Shown here: positions 1 to 9,634 of the stretch, in pieces
Position numbering within the stretch: position 1 is the stretch's first letter
Layout of the letters: every line of letters begins with the position of its first letter
Origin: an uncultured Novosphingobium sp.
Lineage (GTDB): Bacteria > Pseudomonadota > Alphaproteobacteria > Sphingomonadales > Sphingomonadaceae
Length of the DNA: 64,000 nt
Assembly (NCBI GenBank): GCA_946886075.1
Contig: CAMPHR010000008.1
Location: 36,984-100,983, forward strand
Direction of reading: 5' to 3'
Made by a program: the position numbers and the translations under genes
Notes under the pieces: model-generated
Told to the model about the DNA's origin: nothing
Database searches by the model: none
The model's input: only the letters and a program-made list of their open reading frames with translations

Positions 1-294
1 CTGGGCGGAGGAGATGCTGTTGTAAGCGGCGTCGAGCTGTCGCTGATAGGCGGGGAAGCGAACCTCGTGGCCCTGGGGCCAGCGGTGGGTGATGAGCGGG
101 TCGATCAGCCAGCGGTCGGCGGGGCGGACATCGCTGTCGAAGAAGGACCAGAGATGGTTGCCGCCGAGGGTTTCGCCGCGTTCGATCAGCAGGATATTCA
201 CTTCGGGGCGGAGGCGGGCGAAGGCGAGCGCGGTCAATGTGCCGGAGAGGCCGCCGCCCAGAATCGCGAGGTCGCAGTCGAAGCTTTTGGCCAT
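1..294 (-). CDS. crtY: Lycopene beta-cyclase, N-terminal part (runs off left edge)
   Basis: Only the first 98 codons are inside the window, read right to left from an ATG at 294. The product would cyclise the ends of lycopene to beta-carotene, an early step toward the yellow xanthophylls typical of sphingomonads. Visible features are an N-terminal dinucleotide-binding glycine motif (LGGGLSG, residues 12-18), an acidic strand end (LLIERGE), and the bacterial CrtY hallmark GGNHLWSFFDSDV followed by a conserved HRWPQGHEVRFP segment. It is divergent from dmeR, with 90 bp between the two start codons. The family call is confident; the C-terminal half cannot be checked here. Confidence 0.88.
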   Translation of the reverse strand, partial: MAKSFDCDLAILGGGLSGTLTALAFARLRPEVNILLIERGETLGGNHLWSFFDSDVRPADRWLIDPLITHRWPQGHEVRFPAYQRQLDAAYNSISSAQ

Positions 295-369
295 GCTGTT
301 CTGTTAGGAAGGGCGAATTAATGAAGCAATTGGTCAATCAACAGAGTTTGACCAAAAAACGCACATAGT

Positions 370-386
370 ATAGGGGGGTACCCTAT
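370..386 (+). promoter_or_regulatory. Candidate CsoR/RcnR-type operator overlapping the dmeR start
   Basis: The inverted repeat ATAGGG-N5-CCCTAT with a G-run in the middle resembles operators of the CsoR/RcnR family, which are G-tract dyads flanked by AT. Its right half includes the first two bases of the dmeR ATG at 385, so a bound repressor would sit on the translation start. The same G-run also lies where a ribosome binding site would be. Confidence 0.6.
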
Positions 387-657
387 GCATATCATCGAGA
401 ACAGGGACAAGCTGCTGGCGCGGGTGCGGCGCATCGCGGGGCAGGTCGGCGCGATCGAGCGGCAGTTGGGCGGCGACGCTGATTGTTCCGAGACGTTGCA
501 GCTCGTCGCGTCGGTGCGCGGGGCGGTGGGGAGCCTGATGGAAGAACTGATCGAGCAGCATATGCGCGATCATGTCGCCCGCCCCGGCCTGACCGATGAA
601 GAGCGGCAGGCGGCGTCGGAAGAGATGCTGGCGTTGATCCGGCGCTACGGGAAATGA
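385..657 (+). CDS. dmeR: Metal-sensing repressor, RcnR/CsoR family (DmeR-like)
   Basis: This 90-aa all-helical protein belongs to the DUF156 family of metal- or aldehyde-sensing repressors. The likely metal ligands of the RcnR/DmeR subgroup are all present: His2 near the N-terminus, Cys34, His59 and His63. FrmR-type formaldehyde sensors usually lack the last histidine. It is translationally coupled to the CDF exporter downstream through a 4-base ATGA overlap. This is the dmeRF arrangement known in rhizobia, where the repressor releases the promoter when nickel or cobalt binds. Metal specificity is inferred from the ligand set and the partner gene. Confidence 0.85.
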   Translation: MHIIENRDKLLARVRRIAGQVGAIERQLGGDADCSETLQLVASVRGAVGSLMEELIEQHMRDHVARPGLTDEERQAASEEMLALIRRYGK

Positions 658-1649
658 CAATGCACCATCATGGCCATCAACATCACGGGGAAGCTGCCCT
701 TCCCGCCTCTCGCTTCGAGGGGGCGGAAGAGGAAAGCCATTATTTCGACCATATCTACCTGAGCGCAGGGCATGACCAGAATGCCAAGCGGACGCTGTGG
801 GTGGTATGGCTGACGGCTGCGACGATGGTGGTCGAAATCGCCTTTGGCTGGATCACCGGATCGATGGCGCTGCTGGCGGACGGGTTTCACATGGCGACCC
901 ATGCAGGCGCGCTGGCCGTGGCGGCGGCGGCCTATAGCTATGCGCGGCGTCATGCCCGCAACCCGCGCTTTACCTTCGGGACGGGCAAGGTGGGCGACCT
1001 GTCGGGCTTTGCGTCCGCGTTGCTGCTGGGCGTGACGGCGCTGTTCATCCTGGTTGAATCAGTGCTGCGCTTCTTCGAGCCGGTGTCGGTGAAGTTTGGC
1101 GAAGCGACGCTGGTCGCGGTCATCGGGCTTGCCATCAACCTGATCAGTGCGCTGCTGCTGGGGCATGATCATAGTCACGACCACGGCCATAGCCATCACG
1201 GGCACGACCATGATCATTCGCACGGACATGATTACAAGAAGGGCCATGCCGACAATAATCTGCGCGCCGCCTATGTGCATGTGCTGACCGATGCGCTGAC
1301 GTCCGTGCTGGCGATCGCGGCGCTGCTGGCCGGGCGCTACATGGGCTGGTGGTGGCTCGACCCGGCGGTCGGCATATTGGGCGCGGTGGTGATTGCCCGT
1401 TGGGCCTGGGGATTGATGAAGGATACCGCGGCCATCCTGCTCGACACCGCCGAGCCTGCGCTGATGAAGCGGATCAAGGCGCTGGTGGAGGCGGAAGGTG
1501 GGACGATCCGCGACCTGCATGTGTGGCGAATCGGACCGCATGCGCATGCGGCGATCATCAGCCTGGCGCCTGGTGGCGATGTTGCAGCTGTCCGTGCTCG
1601 GGTGCGCGGCTTGCCACGGATGGAGCATGTCACCGTGGAGTGCGGGTAA
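654..1649 (+). CDS. dmeF: Cation diffusion facilitator, Ni/Co exporter (DmeF-like)
   Basis: This 331-aa inner-membrane CDF transporter would export Co2+ or Ni2+ in exchange for protons. It has a His-rich N-terminus (MTMHHHGHQHHG), six predicted membrane helices, the CDF metal-site motifs DGFHMATH (helix 2) and HVLTDALTS (helix 5), and a long histidine/aspartate-rich loop between helices 4 and 5 (around residues 170-195). A short cytoplasmic C-terminal domain ends the protein. The N-terminal SHYFDH...GHDQNAKRT segment is typical of DmeF rather than of zinc CzcD proteins. The start may be the ATG at 654 (overlapping the dmeR stop) or the one at 660. Confidence 0.88.
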   Translation: MTMHHHGHQHHGEAALPASRFEGAEEESHYFDHIYLSAGHDQNAKRTLWVVWLTAATMVVEIAFGWITGSMALLADGFHMATHAGALAVAAAAYSYARRHARNPRFTFGTGKVGDLSGFASALLLGVTALFILVESVLRFFEPVSVKFGEATLVAVIGLAINLISALLLGHDHSHDHGHSHHGHDHDHSHGHDYKKGHADNNLRAAYVHVLTDALTSVLAIAALLAGRYMGWWWLDPAVGILGAVVIARWAWGLMKDTAAILLDTAEPALMKRIKALVEAEGGTIRDLHVWRIGPHAHAAIISLAPGGDVAAVRARVRGLPRMEHVTVECG

Positions 1650-1682
1650 GCGTTTTAGTTGGCTTTCTGCGTGCGGCCTGAG

Positions 1683-1702
1683 ATCCCAGCTTGCGCTGGG
1701 AT
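1683..1702. terminator. Hairpin downstream of dmeF
   Basis: The 8-bp perfect stem ATCCCAGC / GCTGGGAT with a TTGC loop lies 34 bp after the dmeF stop. It is followed by GACGG rather than a T-run, so it may be a dispersed palindrome acting as a weak terminator. Confidence 0.4.
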
Positions 1703-1730
1703 GACGGAATTGGGTCGGAGTGATTACAGT

Positions 1731-1781
1731 CTGTCACTCAATCGAAATATCTCTGTCACTGGATTGTCATCTAAATTTCAT
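1731..1781 (+). promoter_or_regulatory. PhoB box array upstream of porin
   Basis: Heptamers close to the PhoB consensus CTGTCAT lie in 11-bp register: CTGTCAC (1731), a weak TCGAAAT (1742), CTGTCAC (1753), TTGTCAT (1764) and ATTTCAT (1775). Seven-base units with 4-base spacers are the classic Pho box layout. The array ends 34 bp before the porin start, so phosphate-starvation induction by PhoB is expected. Confidence 0.72.
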
Positions 1782-1814
1782 AGGTCCCGGCTCGATTGAG
1801 ACAGGGGAATCACC

Positions 1815-3269
1815 GTGACAGGTTCGAAGATGAAGAGCATGACTCTGGCAGTGAGCATGCTCGCATTGATGCCGGAAGTGGCACAGGCGCAGAGCAATGA
1901 GGAATTGCAGCGCCAGATCAACGATTTGAAGGCGCAGGTGCAGGCGCTGACCAGCGCACTCGCGGCGAACAAGGATGCAGGCGCAAGCGCCAGCAACGCA
2001 GCCGCCCCTGCCCCCGCTGCAGGCACTTCAGCTGCGGCACCGGTGGCCGTCGCTGCTGCCCCGGCGCCGCCGGTCGTCACCCAGGCATCGCCGCCTGAGA
2101 AGAAGTCGAAAGCATGGTATGAGCGCCTGTCGCTGCGCGGTTATACGCAGATGCGCTACAATGCGTTTCTGTCCGGTGACGACACGGCTCCTGCGGGCCA
2201 GTCGCGGCTGCGGTCGGTGCATGACAGCGCCATTTCCGACAAAAGCAGCTTTTCGCTCCGCCGGACGCGTCTGGTCGTTCAGGGTGACATTTCCGATCGC
2301 GTGTCGCTCTACCTTCAGTCCGATTTCTCCGCTGCGGTCAATAATCAGGCAGGCAGCGAGCGGCGGGAGGGCTTTGTGCAATTGCGCGATGCCTATGCCG
2401 ATATCTTCCTGGACAAGGCCAAGACCTTCCGCCTGCGCTTTGGCCAGTCCAAGGTGCCCTATGGTTGGGAGAATATGCAGTCGTCGTCCAATCGCCTGAC
2501 GCTGGACCGCAGCGACGCGATCAACAGTGCGGTGCCCGGCGAGCGCGACCTGGGGATCGTCGGCTATTACACGCCGGCTTCGGTGCAGAAGATATGGGAC
2601 CGGCTGGGGCATGACGGGCAGAAGCTGTTCGGCAATTATGGTGCGTTCGGCCTGGGCGTGTTCAACGGTCAGGGCATCAACAAGACCGAGCAGAACCGTG
2701 GCCTGATGAAGGTTGCCTTTGCAACCTGGCCGTTCGAGCTGGACGGTCTGGGCGGCATGTTCGAGGATCAGGTCTTTGAAATCGGCGGATCGGCGATGAT
2801 GAACGATTTTCAGCCTGAGGTGCGCAGCGGATCGTCAGTCGCGATCAGCGAGCAGGCCTATGACGATGATCGGGTCGGCATCCATGCGATGCTCTATCCC
2901 CAGCCCTTCGGCATTCAGGCGGAATGGAATTGGGGCAAGGGACCGGAGTTCGACCGTGTGAGCCGGACGATCGAGTCGAAGAAACTGAACGGTGGCTATG
3001 TCCAGATGATGTATCGCCTGCCGACTGATACTGTAGGCGTGCTGATGCCCTATGGTCGTTGGCAGCATTATCGTGGCGGGTGGAAGTCAGGCACAAACGC
3101 ACCGCGCCTTGAAACCGACGAATTCGAGCTGGGGCTGGAATGGCAGCCGTGGAAGGCTCTGGAAATCACGCTGGCCTATGCGCGGATGAAGCGGGCCGAA
3201 GCGGATGAGCGGCGGACTGGGCGGGCGACGGGCGATTTGATCCGCACGCAGGTGCAGTGGAATTACTAA
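1815..3269 (+). CDS. Phosphate-selective porin, OprO/OprP family
   Basis: This 484-aa outer-membrane channel begins with a signal peptide ending near AQA (residues 24-26). A short coiled-coil follows (SNEELQRQINDLKAQVQAL), as in OprP/OprO-like trimers, then an Ala/Pro-rich linker. From about residue 105 a beta-barrel runs to the terminal NY, with barrel strands such as LSLRGYTQMRYN and FSLRRTRLVVQGD. The family imports phosphate or polyphosphate anions under starvation. The Pho box just upstream supports this role independently. The start is GTG at 1815 or ATG at 1830; both give a workable signal peptide. Confidence 0.85.
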   Translation: MTGSKMKSMTLAVSMLALMPEVAQAQSNEELQRQINDLKAQVQALTSALAANKDAGASASNAAAPAPAAGTSAAAPVAVAAAPAPPVVTQASPPEKKSKAWYERLSLRGYTQMRYNAFLSGDDTAPAGQSRLRSVHDSAISDKSSFSLRRTRLVVQGDISDRVSLYLQSDFSAAVNNQAGSERREGFVQLRDAYADIFLDKAKTFRLRFGQSKVPYGWENMQSSSNRLTLDRSDAINSAVPGERDLGIVGYYTPASVQKIWDRLGHDGQKLFGNYGAFGLGVFNGQGINKTEQNRGLMKVAFATWPFELDGLGGMFEDQVFEIGGSAMMNDFQPEVRSGSSVAISEQAYDDDRVGIHAMLYPQPFGIQAEWNWGKGPEFDRVSRTIESKKLNGGYVQMMYRLPTDTVGVLMPYGRWQHYRGGWKSGTNAPRLETDEFELGLEWQPWKALEITLAYARMKRAEADERRTGRATGDLIRTQVQWNY

Positions 3270-3288
3270 GGCATGATCATGTTTGTTC

Positions 3289-3375
3289 GTCACCCCGGAC
3301 TTGTTCCGGGGTCCCGCTTCTTCTCTGACGCTGCCTAAGGCAGCGGGACCCCGGGGAAGCCCGGGGTGACGGACG
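3289..3375. repeat. Long GC-rich inverted repeat between convergent genes
   Basis: Arms CGTCACCCCGG and CCGGGGTGACGG bracket inner arms GGGGTCCCGC and GCGGGACCCC. It sits between the porin and the opposing flavoprotein gene. It looks like one of the dispersed palindromes of sphingomonad chromosomes and could terminate both transcripts. Confidence 0.6.
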
Positions 3376-3435
3376 GGAGCATTGATGCGGATATTTCCTG
3401 CAAGACGGGGACGCTTTAAGCTGAGTTGCGGGTCG

Positions 3436-4629
3436 TCAGCTTTCGCTGATCGCCTGCCCCGCCGCCCAGCCGCTCGCCCAAGCCCATTGGAAATTATAGC
3501 CGCCTAGCCAGCCGGTGACGTCAACCGCTTCGCCGATGGCGTAGAGGCCGGGGACGCGGCGCGCGTCCATGGTGCGGGAGGAAAGTTCGGCGGTGGAGAT
3601 GCCGCCGACCGTGACTTCCGCCTTGGCAAAGCCTTCGGTGCCGTTGGGGGTGAAGGACCAGGCGGCGAGGCGCCGCTGCGCTTCTTCCAGCTTGCGATCG
3701 GCGATGTTGCCGAGGTCGCCGGACAGCGCGAGGCGGTCGGCCAAGGCGTCGGCGAGGCGATCGGGGAGTTGCGCGCGCAGCAGGCTGACGAGCGAGGCGC
3801 GGGGCTTGCTGCGCTTGGTTTCGGTCAGCCAGTTGGCGGGCATGTCGGGCAGGAAGTCGAGGGTGACTGCGCTGCCATGACGCCAATAGGAGGAGATTTG
3901 CAGGATCGCGGGGCCGGACAGGCCGCGATGGGTGAGGAGCGCGGCTTCGCGGAAGGCCGTTTTGCCGTGGCGGGCGATGACGGGCGTTGCGACACCGGAA
4001 AGCTCGCGGAACAGCATGTCTTCGCCGCCGAGTGTGAGCGGGACGAGCGCGGGGCGCGGCTCCACCACCTTGAGGCCGAACTGGCGGGCGAGGTCATAGG
4101 CGAAGCCAGTCGCGCCCAATTTGGGGATGGAGGGGCCGCCGGTGGCTATTACCAGCGCGGGGGCCTGTGCGGTCTTGCCGCCGTGAATGACGCTGAACCG
4201 GCCATCGGCGTGAGAGATGGGGCCGAGCTGGTGGCCGAGGCCGAGCGTGACGCCGCCTGCCTCACATTCGGCGAGCAGCATGGCAACGATCTGGCGCGCG
4301 GATTGATCGCAGAAGAGTTGGCCCAGCGTCTTCTCATGCCAGGCGATACCGTGGCGTTCGACCAGCGCGAGGAAATCCGACGGGGTGTAGCGGCCGAGCG
4401 CGGACTTGGCGAAATGCGGGTTGGCGGAAAGATAGCGGTCGGGCGCAGTGTGAATATTGGTGAAGTTGCAGCGGCCGCCGCCCGAGATCAGGATCTTTTT
4501 TCCCGGCTGGTCGGCATGATCGAGGACGAGGACGCGCTTGCCACGCTGTCCCGCCGCCGCCGCGCACATGAGGCCCGCTCCGCCAGCGCCGAGGACGATG
4601 GCGTCAAAATGATCGGCTGGGGCGGACAA
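3436..4629 (-). CDS. FAD-binding flavoprotein, BaiN/YhiN (HI0933) family
   Basis: This 397-aa protein belongs to the HI0933-like flavoprotein family (TIGR00275-type). Some members are described as aminoacetone oxidase-like or as bile-acid dehydroxylation reductase BaiN, but the usual substrate is unknown. Visible motifs are the N-terminal Rossmann fingerprint AIVLGAGGAGLMCA (residues 10-23), the family hallmark KKILISGGGRCNFTN (residues 44-58), and the C-terminal FAD motif GLYAIGEAVDVTGWLGGYN. The length is normal. The upstream gene on the same strand stops 2 bases before this start, so the two are almost certainly co-transcribed. Confidence 0.85.
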   Translation of the reverse strand: MSAPADHFDAIVLGAGGAGLMCAAAAGQRGKRVLVLDHADQPGKKILISGGGRCNFTNIHTAPDRYLSANPHFAKSALGRYTPSDFLALVERHGIAWHEKTLGQLFCDQSARQIVAMLLAECEAGGVTLGLGHQLGPISHADGRFSVIHGGKTAQAPALVIATGGPSIPKLGATGFAYDLARQFGLKVVEPRPALVPLTLGGEDMLFRELSGVATPVIARHGKTAFREAALLTHRGLSGPAILQISSYWRHGSAVTLDFLPDMPANWLTETKRSKPRASLVSLLRAQLPDRLADALADRLALSGDLGNIADRKLEEAQRRLAAWSFTPNGTEGFAKAEVTVGGISTAELSSRTMDARRVPGLYAIGEAVDVTGWLGGYNFQWAWASGWAAGQAISES

Positions 4630-4631
4630 GA

Positions 4632-5060
4632 TCAGCCTGCGGCGAGCGCGTCCATAATCTGACGAATGGGGGTGAGGTCATAGCCCGCAGCCTCCGCCTT
4701 TTCGCTGAGCGCGGCGGGGTGCTCGCCAGCGCGGGCGCGGGTCAGTGCCCAAAGCAAAGTGCTGCGCGTGCCGGAGCGGCAATAGGCGAGTATCTTGCCC
4801 TCGCCTGCTTCATTCAGCGCGGCCGCCATTCCGTCGAGCTGCCACGGGGCGAAACCGCCATGCGCGACGGGGACGGCGGCGTAGGCGAGCCCGGCGGCTT
4901 TGGCTGCGGCTTCTATTTCCGCGCCGTTGGTCTGGCCTGCTTCCTCATCATCGGGGCGGTTGTTGATGATGACGGTCACGCCCATCGCCTTGGCTTCCTC
5001 GACCTGATCAACGCTGATCTGGGGGGAGACGTAGAGAGTGGGGGTGAGTTGGCGGAACAT
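4632..5060 (-). CDS. DUF442 / TIGR01244-type phosphatase-like sulfur transferase
   Basis: The 142-aa protein has the dual-specificity phosphatase-like fold of the DUF442 family. Such domains also occur fused to beta-lactamase-fold persulfide dioxygenases. The P-loop CRSGTRS (C-x5-R) supplies a nucleophilic cysteine (about residue 93) and the phosphate- or persulfide-binding arginine. INNRPDDEE near residue 32 is the usual family motif. Proposed roles are sulfide or persulfide handling or phosphatase activity; none is proven by sequence. It is the first gene of a two-gene unit with the flavoprotein. Confidence 0.8.
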   Translation of the reverse strand: MFRQLTPTLYVSPQISVDQVEEAKAMGVTVIINNRPDDEEAGQTNGAEIEAAAKAAGLAYAAVPVAHGGFAPWQLDGMAAALNEAGEGKILAYCRSGTRSTLLWALTRARAGEHPAALSEKAEAAGYDLTPIRQIMDALAAG

Positions 5061-5122
5061 GGGCGAGACTCCTTTGGTGGGGAGCCATGCGCTTGTGGGG
5101 GCCGGGATTCAAGGGGTTTTGG

Positions 5123-5149
5123 GGTTCACGCGGAGGCGCGGAGACGCGG
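5123..5149 (+). repeat. Dispersed repeat, copy 1 (GGTTCACGCGGAGGCGCGG type)
   Basis: Forward copy of a 20-29 bp intergenic repeat found three times in this window. The core is GGTTCACGCGGAGGCGCGG followed by a variable GAGACGCGG tail. Confidence 0.7.
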
Positions 5150-5261
5150 AGGGAGTTCGGGCGCGGTTTGATGCTTCTCCTCATGGATTATACCGAAGGC
5201 AAGCTACTGCTTCGTTTGCGCTGCGCGCGGAGAATGAGGGCACCCGTTTTCTCACTTTCTT

Positions 5262-5290
5262 CTCCGCGCCTCCGCGTCTCCGCGTGAACC
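5262..5290 (-). repeat. Dispersed repeat, copy 2 (inverted)
   Basis: Reverse-complement copy of the element at 5123, with the two internal units swapped in order (GAGACGCGG before GAGGCGCGG). Confidence 0.7.
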
Positions 5291-5410
5291 AAATTCTGCG
5301 CCCTCTGCGCCTCTGCGGGAACCAAAACTTCCTGCCTCCCCCTCTCCAAGTCCGCCTAGCTGCTTGCAGCAGCAAGGCTCCCTATCCTTTCCCCTGAAGG
5401 GGCGAGGATT

Positions 5411-7183
<1,773 letters not shown>

Positions 7184-7224
7184 CGGGTGGCTGTAGCGGG
7201 TTGGGCTGGCTAGGCAATATTTTG

Positions 7225-7246
7225 GGTTCACGCGGAGGCGCGGAGG
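7225..7246 (+). repeat. Dispersed repeat, copy 3
   Basis: Third copy of the GGTTCACGCGGAGGCGCGG element, located just upstream of recQ. Together with the copies at 5123 and 5262 it brackets the recQ gene. Confidence 0.65.
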
Positions 7247-7305
7247 GATGGACGCGGGGTTTATGCGCGAGAGGGCGCAGAGCCTTTTTCGACGCTGCTC
7301 GCTTT

Positions 7306-7626
7306 TTAGTCGAGAGGGTCGAGGAGGCAGCCCCAGCCTTTGCGATAATGGGCGGTGCGGGAGGCCAGGAGGGGGACGCTGGCGGAGACGCTGCGCGATT
7401 CGGGATCGTCGGATAGGGCGACGAAGGTCATGCCGGGTTCCTTGTCTTGGCTACAGCTGTCCATCGCCCGCCCCTCCACATATCGGCAGGAGCAGGCGAT
7501 CCGCGCGCCATAGCCTGCGCCCACGGCCGCGCGGGCGCGCATCGCGGTCCAGTTCCACGCCAGGAGCAGGACGAGCAGCAGCGCGACAGCGGCGAGCGCA
7601 TAAATCCATTTCGGGCGTGCGGACAT
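7306..7626 (-). CDS. Small membrane-anchored protein, unknown function
   Basis: The 106-aa protein has one strong N-terminal membrane helix (residues 8-25, YALAAVALLLVLLLAWNW) and a soluble part with four cysteines, including the pair in IACSCRY and single ones in DSCSQDK and GWGCLLDP. The soluble segment resembles, from memory, the region that precedes the catalytic domain in some proteobacterial class C beta-lactamase-like serine hydrolases. A serine hydrolase gene lies just 38 bp away in divergent orientation, which suggests a split form of that architecture. The cysteines could form disulfides in the periplasm. Function is not known. Confidence 0.65.
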   Translation of the reverse strand: MSARPKWIYALAAVALLLVLLLAWNWTAMRARAAVGAGYGARIACSCRYVEGRAMDSCSQDKEPGMTFVALSDDPESRSVSASVPLLASRTAHYRKGWGCLLDPLD

Positions 7627-7664
7627 GCTCCCCTTTCCGATGAGCCGTGCTAAGGCCGCGGCTT

Positions 7665-8792
7665 ATGAAGCTCGAGCGGAAAAGCGTAAAGCCTGTTGGC
7701 ATCGGCATCGCCATTTTGTCGCTGCTGGCGCTTGCTGGCGGGCTGGCGGTGCGCGCGGCTGATCCTGCCCCGGACTATCAGGTGTCGGCGCCATCGGGAA
7801 TGAGCGAAGCGGACCTGCGCGCGGCGATCGATCCGCTGTTCGGTGGCGAGGAGGATGTCGGCGAGACGCGCGCGCTGGTCGTCATGCATCGTGGCGAGAT
7901 CGTCGCGGAACGCTATGCGCCGGGGTTTGGGCCGGAGACCAAGCTGCTTGGCTGGTCGATGGGGAAGAGCGTCACGGCGGTGCTGGTCGGGCTGATGGTT
8001 GCGGACGGGCGGCTGGCGCTCGATTCGCCAGTGCCGGTTGCGGCCTGGAGCCAACCCGGCGACCCGCGCGGGCGGATCACGCTGCGGCAATTGCTCGCCA
8101 TGACGTCAGGATTGGACCATGTCGAGGATGAAGAACCGCTGGCCAAGGCGGACACGGTGCGGATGCTGTTCATCGACGGCGCGCAGGACATGAGCGCCTT
8201 TGCAGAGGCGAAGCCGCTGGCCCATGCACCGGGATCACACTTTTCCTATTCGACCGGCAATACGCTGATCCTAGGCGACCTGATGGCGCGGATGCTGACC
8301 GGCAATCCCGACCCGGATGCGCGGCGGCAAGCGATGCAGACTTTCATCGATGGGCGGCTAAAAATCCCGGCGGGGATCAAGAGCCTGACGGTGGAATATG
8401 ATGCCGCTGGCACGATGATCGGCGGCAGCTTCCTGCATATGACGGCGCGGGATTATGCACGCTTCGGGGAGTTGCTCCGTAACCATGGGCGCGGGCCGAA
8501 CGGGCATCAGATCGTGCCGGAGAAATGGGTGGATTTCATGCGGACGCCCTCCCCGCGCAATGCGGCCTATGGCGCGCACCTCTGGCTGAACCGGGACAGT
8601 GACGAGAGCGCGCTGATGCCCGATGATGCGCCGCGCAGCCTGTTCGGCTGCGTCGGGCATGGCGGGCAGTATATTCTGGTGTCGCCGGGGCAGGCGCTGA
8701 CCATTGTGCGCATCGGCATGTCCCCGGAGAAAGAGCAGCGGGCGGTGGTGAAGCGGGGGCTTGCGCGAATGATGCGGCTTTTTCCGGCTTGA
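7665..8792 (+). CDS. Serine hydrolase, class C beta-lactamase-like family
   Basis: This 375-aa predicted periplasmic serine hydrolase of the penicillin-binding fold has an N-terminal membrane/signal segment (VGIGIAILSLLALAGGLAV). The nucleophile motif SxxK is seen in WSMGKSV, the YxN element in YSTGN, and the third-box equivalent as GHGGQ. The family includes esterases, 6-aminohexanoate-dimer hydrolase and D-aminopeptidases, and the substrate cannot be read from sequence. I start at ATG 7665 rather than the GTG at 7647 because it directly precedes the basic n-region (MKLERKSVK). The small membrane protein on the other strand is its divergent neighbour. Confidence 0.82.
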   Translation: MKLERKSVKPVGIGIAILSLLALAGGLAVRAADPAPDYQVSAPSGMSEADLRAAIDPLFGGEEDVGETRALVVMHRGEIVAERYAPGFGPETKLLGWSMGKSVTAVLVGLMVADGRLALDSPVPVAAWSQPGDPRGRITLRQLLAMTSGLDHVEDEEPLAKADTVRMLFIDGAQDMSAFAEAKPLAHAPGSHFSYSTGNTLILGDLMARMLTGNPDPDARRQAMQTFIDGRLKIPAGIKSLTVEYDAAGTMIGGSFLHMTARDYARFGELLRNHGRGPNGHQIVPEKWVDFMRTPSPRNAAYGAHLWLNRDSDESALMPDDAPRSLFGCVGHGGQYILVSPGQALTIVRIGMSPEKEQRAVVKRGLARMMRLFPA

Positions 8793-8847
8793 GGCGGGAC
8801 CCGGAGACCATAGGACACGGCTTTTAATGCGTGGGTAAGGAGAGTGG

Positions 8848-8876
8848 TTCGACAAGCCTATCCTGAGCCTGTCGAA
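8848..8876. repeat. Short dispersed palindrome (TTCGACA...TGTCGAA)
   Basis: Inverted repeat TTCGACA / TGTCGAA with CTGAGCC inside. It is related to the elements at 21584 and 37594. It lies 56 bp after the serine hydrolase stop and may act as a terminator. Confidence 0.6.
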
Positions 8877-9020
8877 GGTCTCAGCATGAACGGGGTTGGG
8901 TGGTGCCGGACACTGGACGCTGGCGAGCATCCATCGTTTGTTCGTCAGGGGGCCTCTAGCATTGCATGATGGTGAAGCCATCCAGACATGCGCTCTCGCA
9001 GCGCAGCTTGGAGCGTTAGC

Positions 9021-9287
9021 TCAACCCGAAATGACGCGCGCGCGACGAAGCGACGACCAGCGGTGGAGCAAGCCTTTTGTAGGTCGATCGACTGGCCATA
9101 TGCGATGCACGTCCAACAGATCGAAGCCTGACCGTCTTCCCTCAACGGTTATTCGCATGCCGAGATAGCGACGCGCCGACCCGGGCATGTCGAGCTGCCA
9201 AATGCCTCCGCCGTCGGTTTCCAATGCGTAGCCCCATTGGCGGGTTCGCAGCATTCCGGTTTCCACTTGCCATGCGCCTCTGGGCAT
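9021..9287 (-). CDS. Small protein, DUF5818-like
   Basis: The 88-aa protein has a compact beta-rich pattern: GMLRTRQWGYALETDGGGIWQLD, then GMRITVEGRRSGFDLLDVHRI. This matches my recollection of the DUF5818 family, which is common in sphingomonads. Members are small, cytoplasmic-looking and of unknown function. It starts 6 bases after the stop of the 100-aa gene upstream, so the two form a small operon. It has no signal peptide or membrane segment. Confidence 0.7.
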   Translation of the reverse strand: MPRGAWQVETGMLRTRQWGYALETDGGGIWQLDMPGSARRYLGMRITVEGRRSGFDLLDVHRIWPVDRPTKGLLHRWSSLRRARVISG

Positions 9288-9293
9288 CTGGGT

Positions 9294-9596
9294 TCAGCCC
9301 TGAAGCCGATGACGGCTGGTTTCGGTAGCGCTGCCTAGGGCCGACAAGCGATCGAATATGGCGCGCTTGAGCAGCGGGGACGAGTGGATGAGATGCTGCA
9401 GCTCGCGGATGGCACCATCTATCGCGCCCTTGTCATAGTCGCTGACTGCCCAGCGGCGAGCGGACGGGGGTGTTGGATCGACGAAGAAGCATATGGTTTC
9501 CTGTTCGCCCGGGCAAAGCTCGACACGATGCTGCCTGAACCGGTCGATCAGCATGTCGGCGACATAATGTTCCCATTTCATATTCGTGCCCATCAT
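9294..9596 (-). CDS. Conserved-looking hypothetical protein (100 aa)
   Basis: I do not recognise this protein. It is soluble and charged, with a mixed alpha/beta start (EHYVADMLIDRFRQHRVELC) and a helical second half (GAIDGAIRELQHLIHSSPLLKRAIFDRLSALG). Codon usage looks coding, and the gene is packed 6 bases upstream of the DUF5818-like gene, which supports it being real. The start may be the first, second or sixth residue, since Met occurs at each. Confidence 0.6.
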   Translation of the reverse strand: MMGTNMKWEHYVADMLIDRFRQHRVELCPGEQETICFFVDPTPPSARRWAVSDYDKGAIDGAIRELQHLIHSSPLLKRAIFDRLSALGSATETSRHRLQG

Positions 9597-9634
9597 TCCA
9601 ATCCCGAGACCTGCGCGCTCAACGCAGGGAGATC

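Larger units (their letters stand above)
5061..5410. other. Intergenic region carrying inverted dispersed repeats
   Basis: No coding signal is convincing here. The stretch contains one copy of a GGTTCACGCGGAGGCGCGG repeat in forward orientation (5123-5149), one in reverse (5262-5290), and a diverged reverse copy just after it. The arrangement can fold into a long stem. It separates recQ from the phosphatase-like gene. Confidence 0.7.

Noticed and set aside
3436..4629. Bile-acid metabolism role for the BaiN-like protein
   Set aside because: The family is broad, and no other bai genes are present.
5038..5397. 119-codon plus-strand frame
   Set aside because: It consists largely of dispersed repeat sequence and overlaps the start of the DUF442 gene; there is no coding signal.
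8945..9168. Frames of 66-90 codons around the DUF5818-like gene
   Set aside because: They overlap the better-supported 88-aa gene in other frames.
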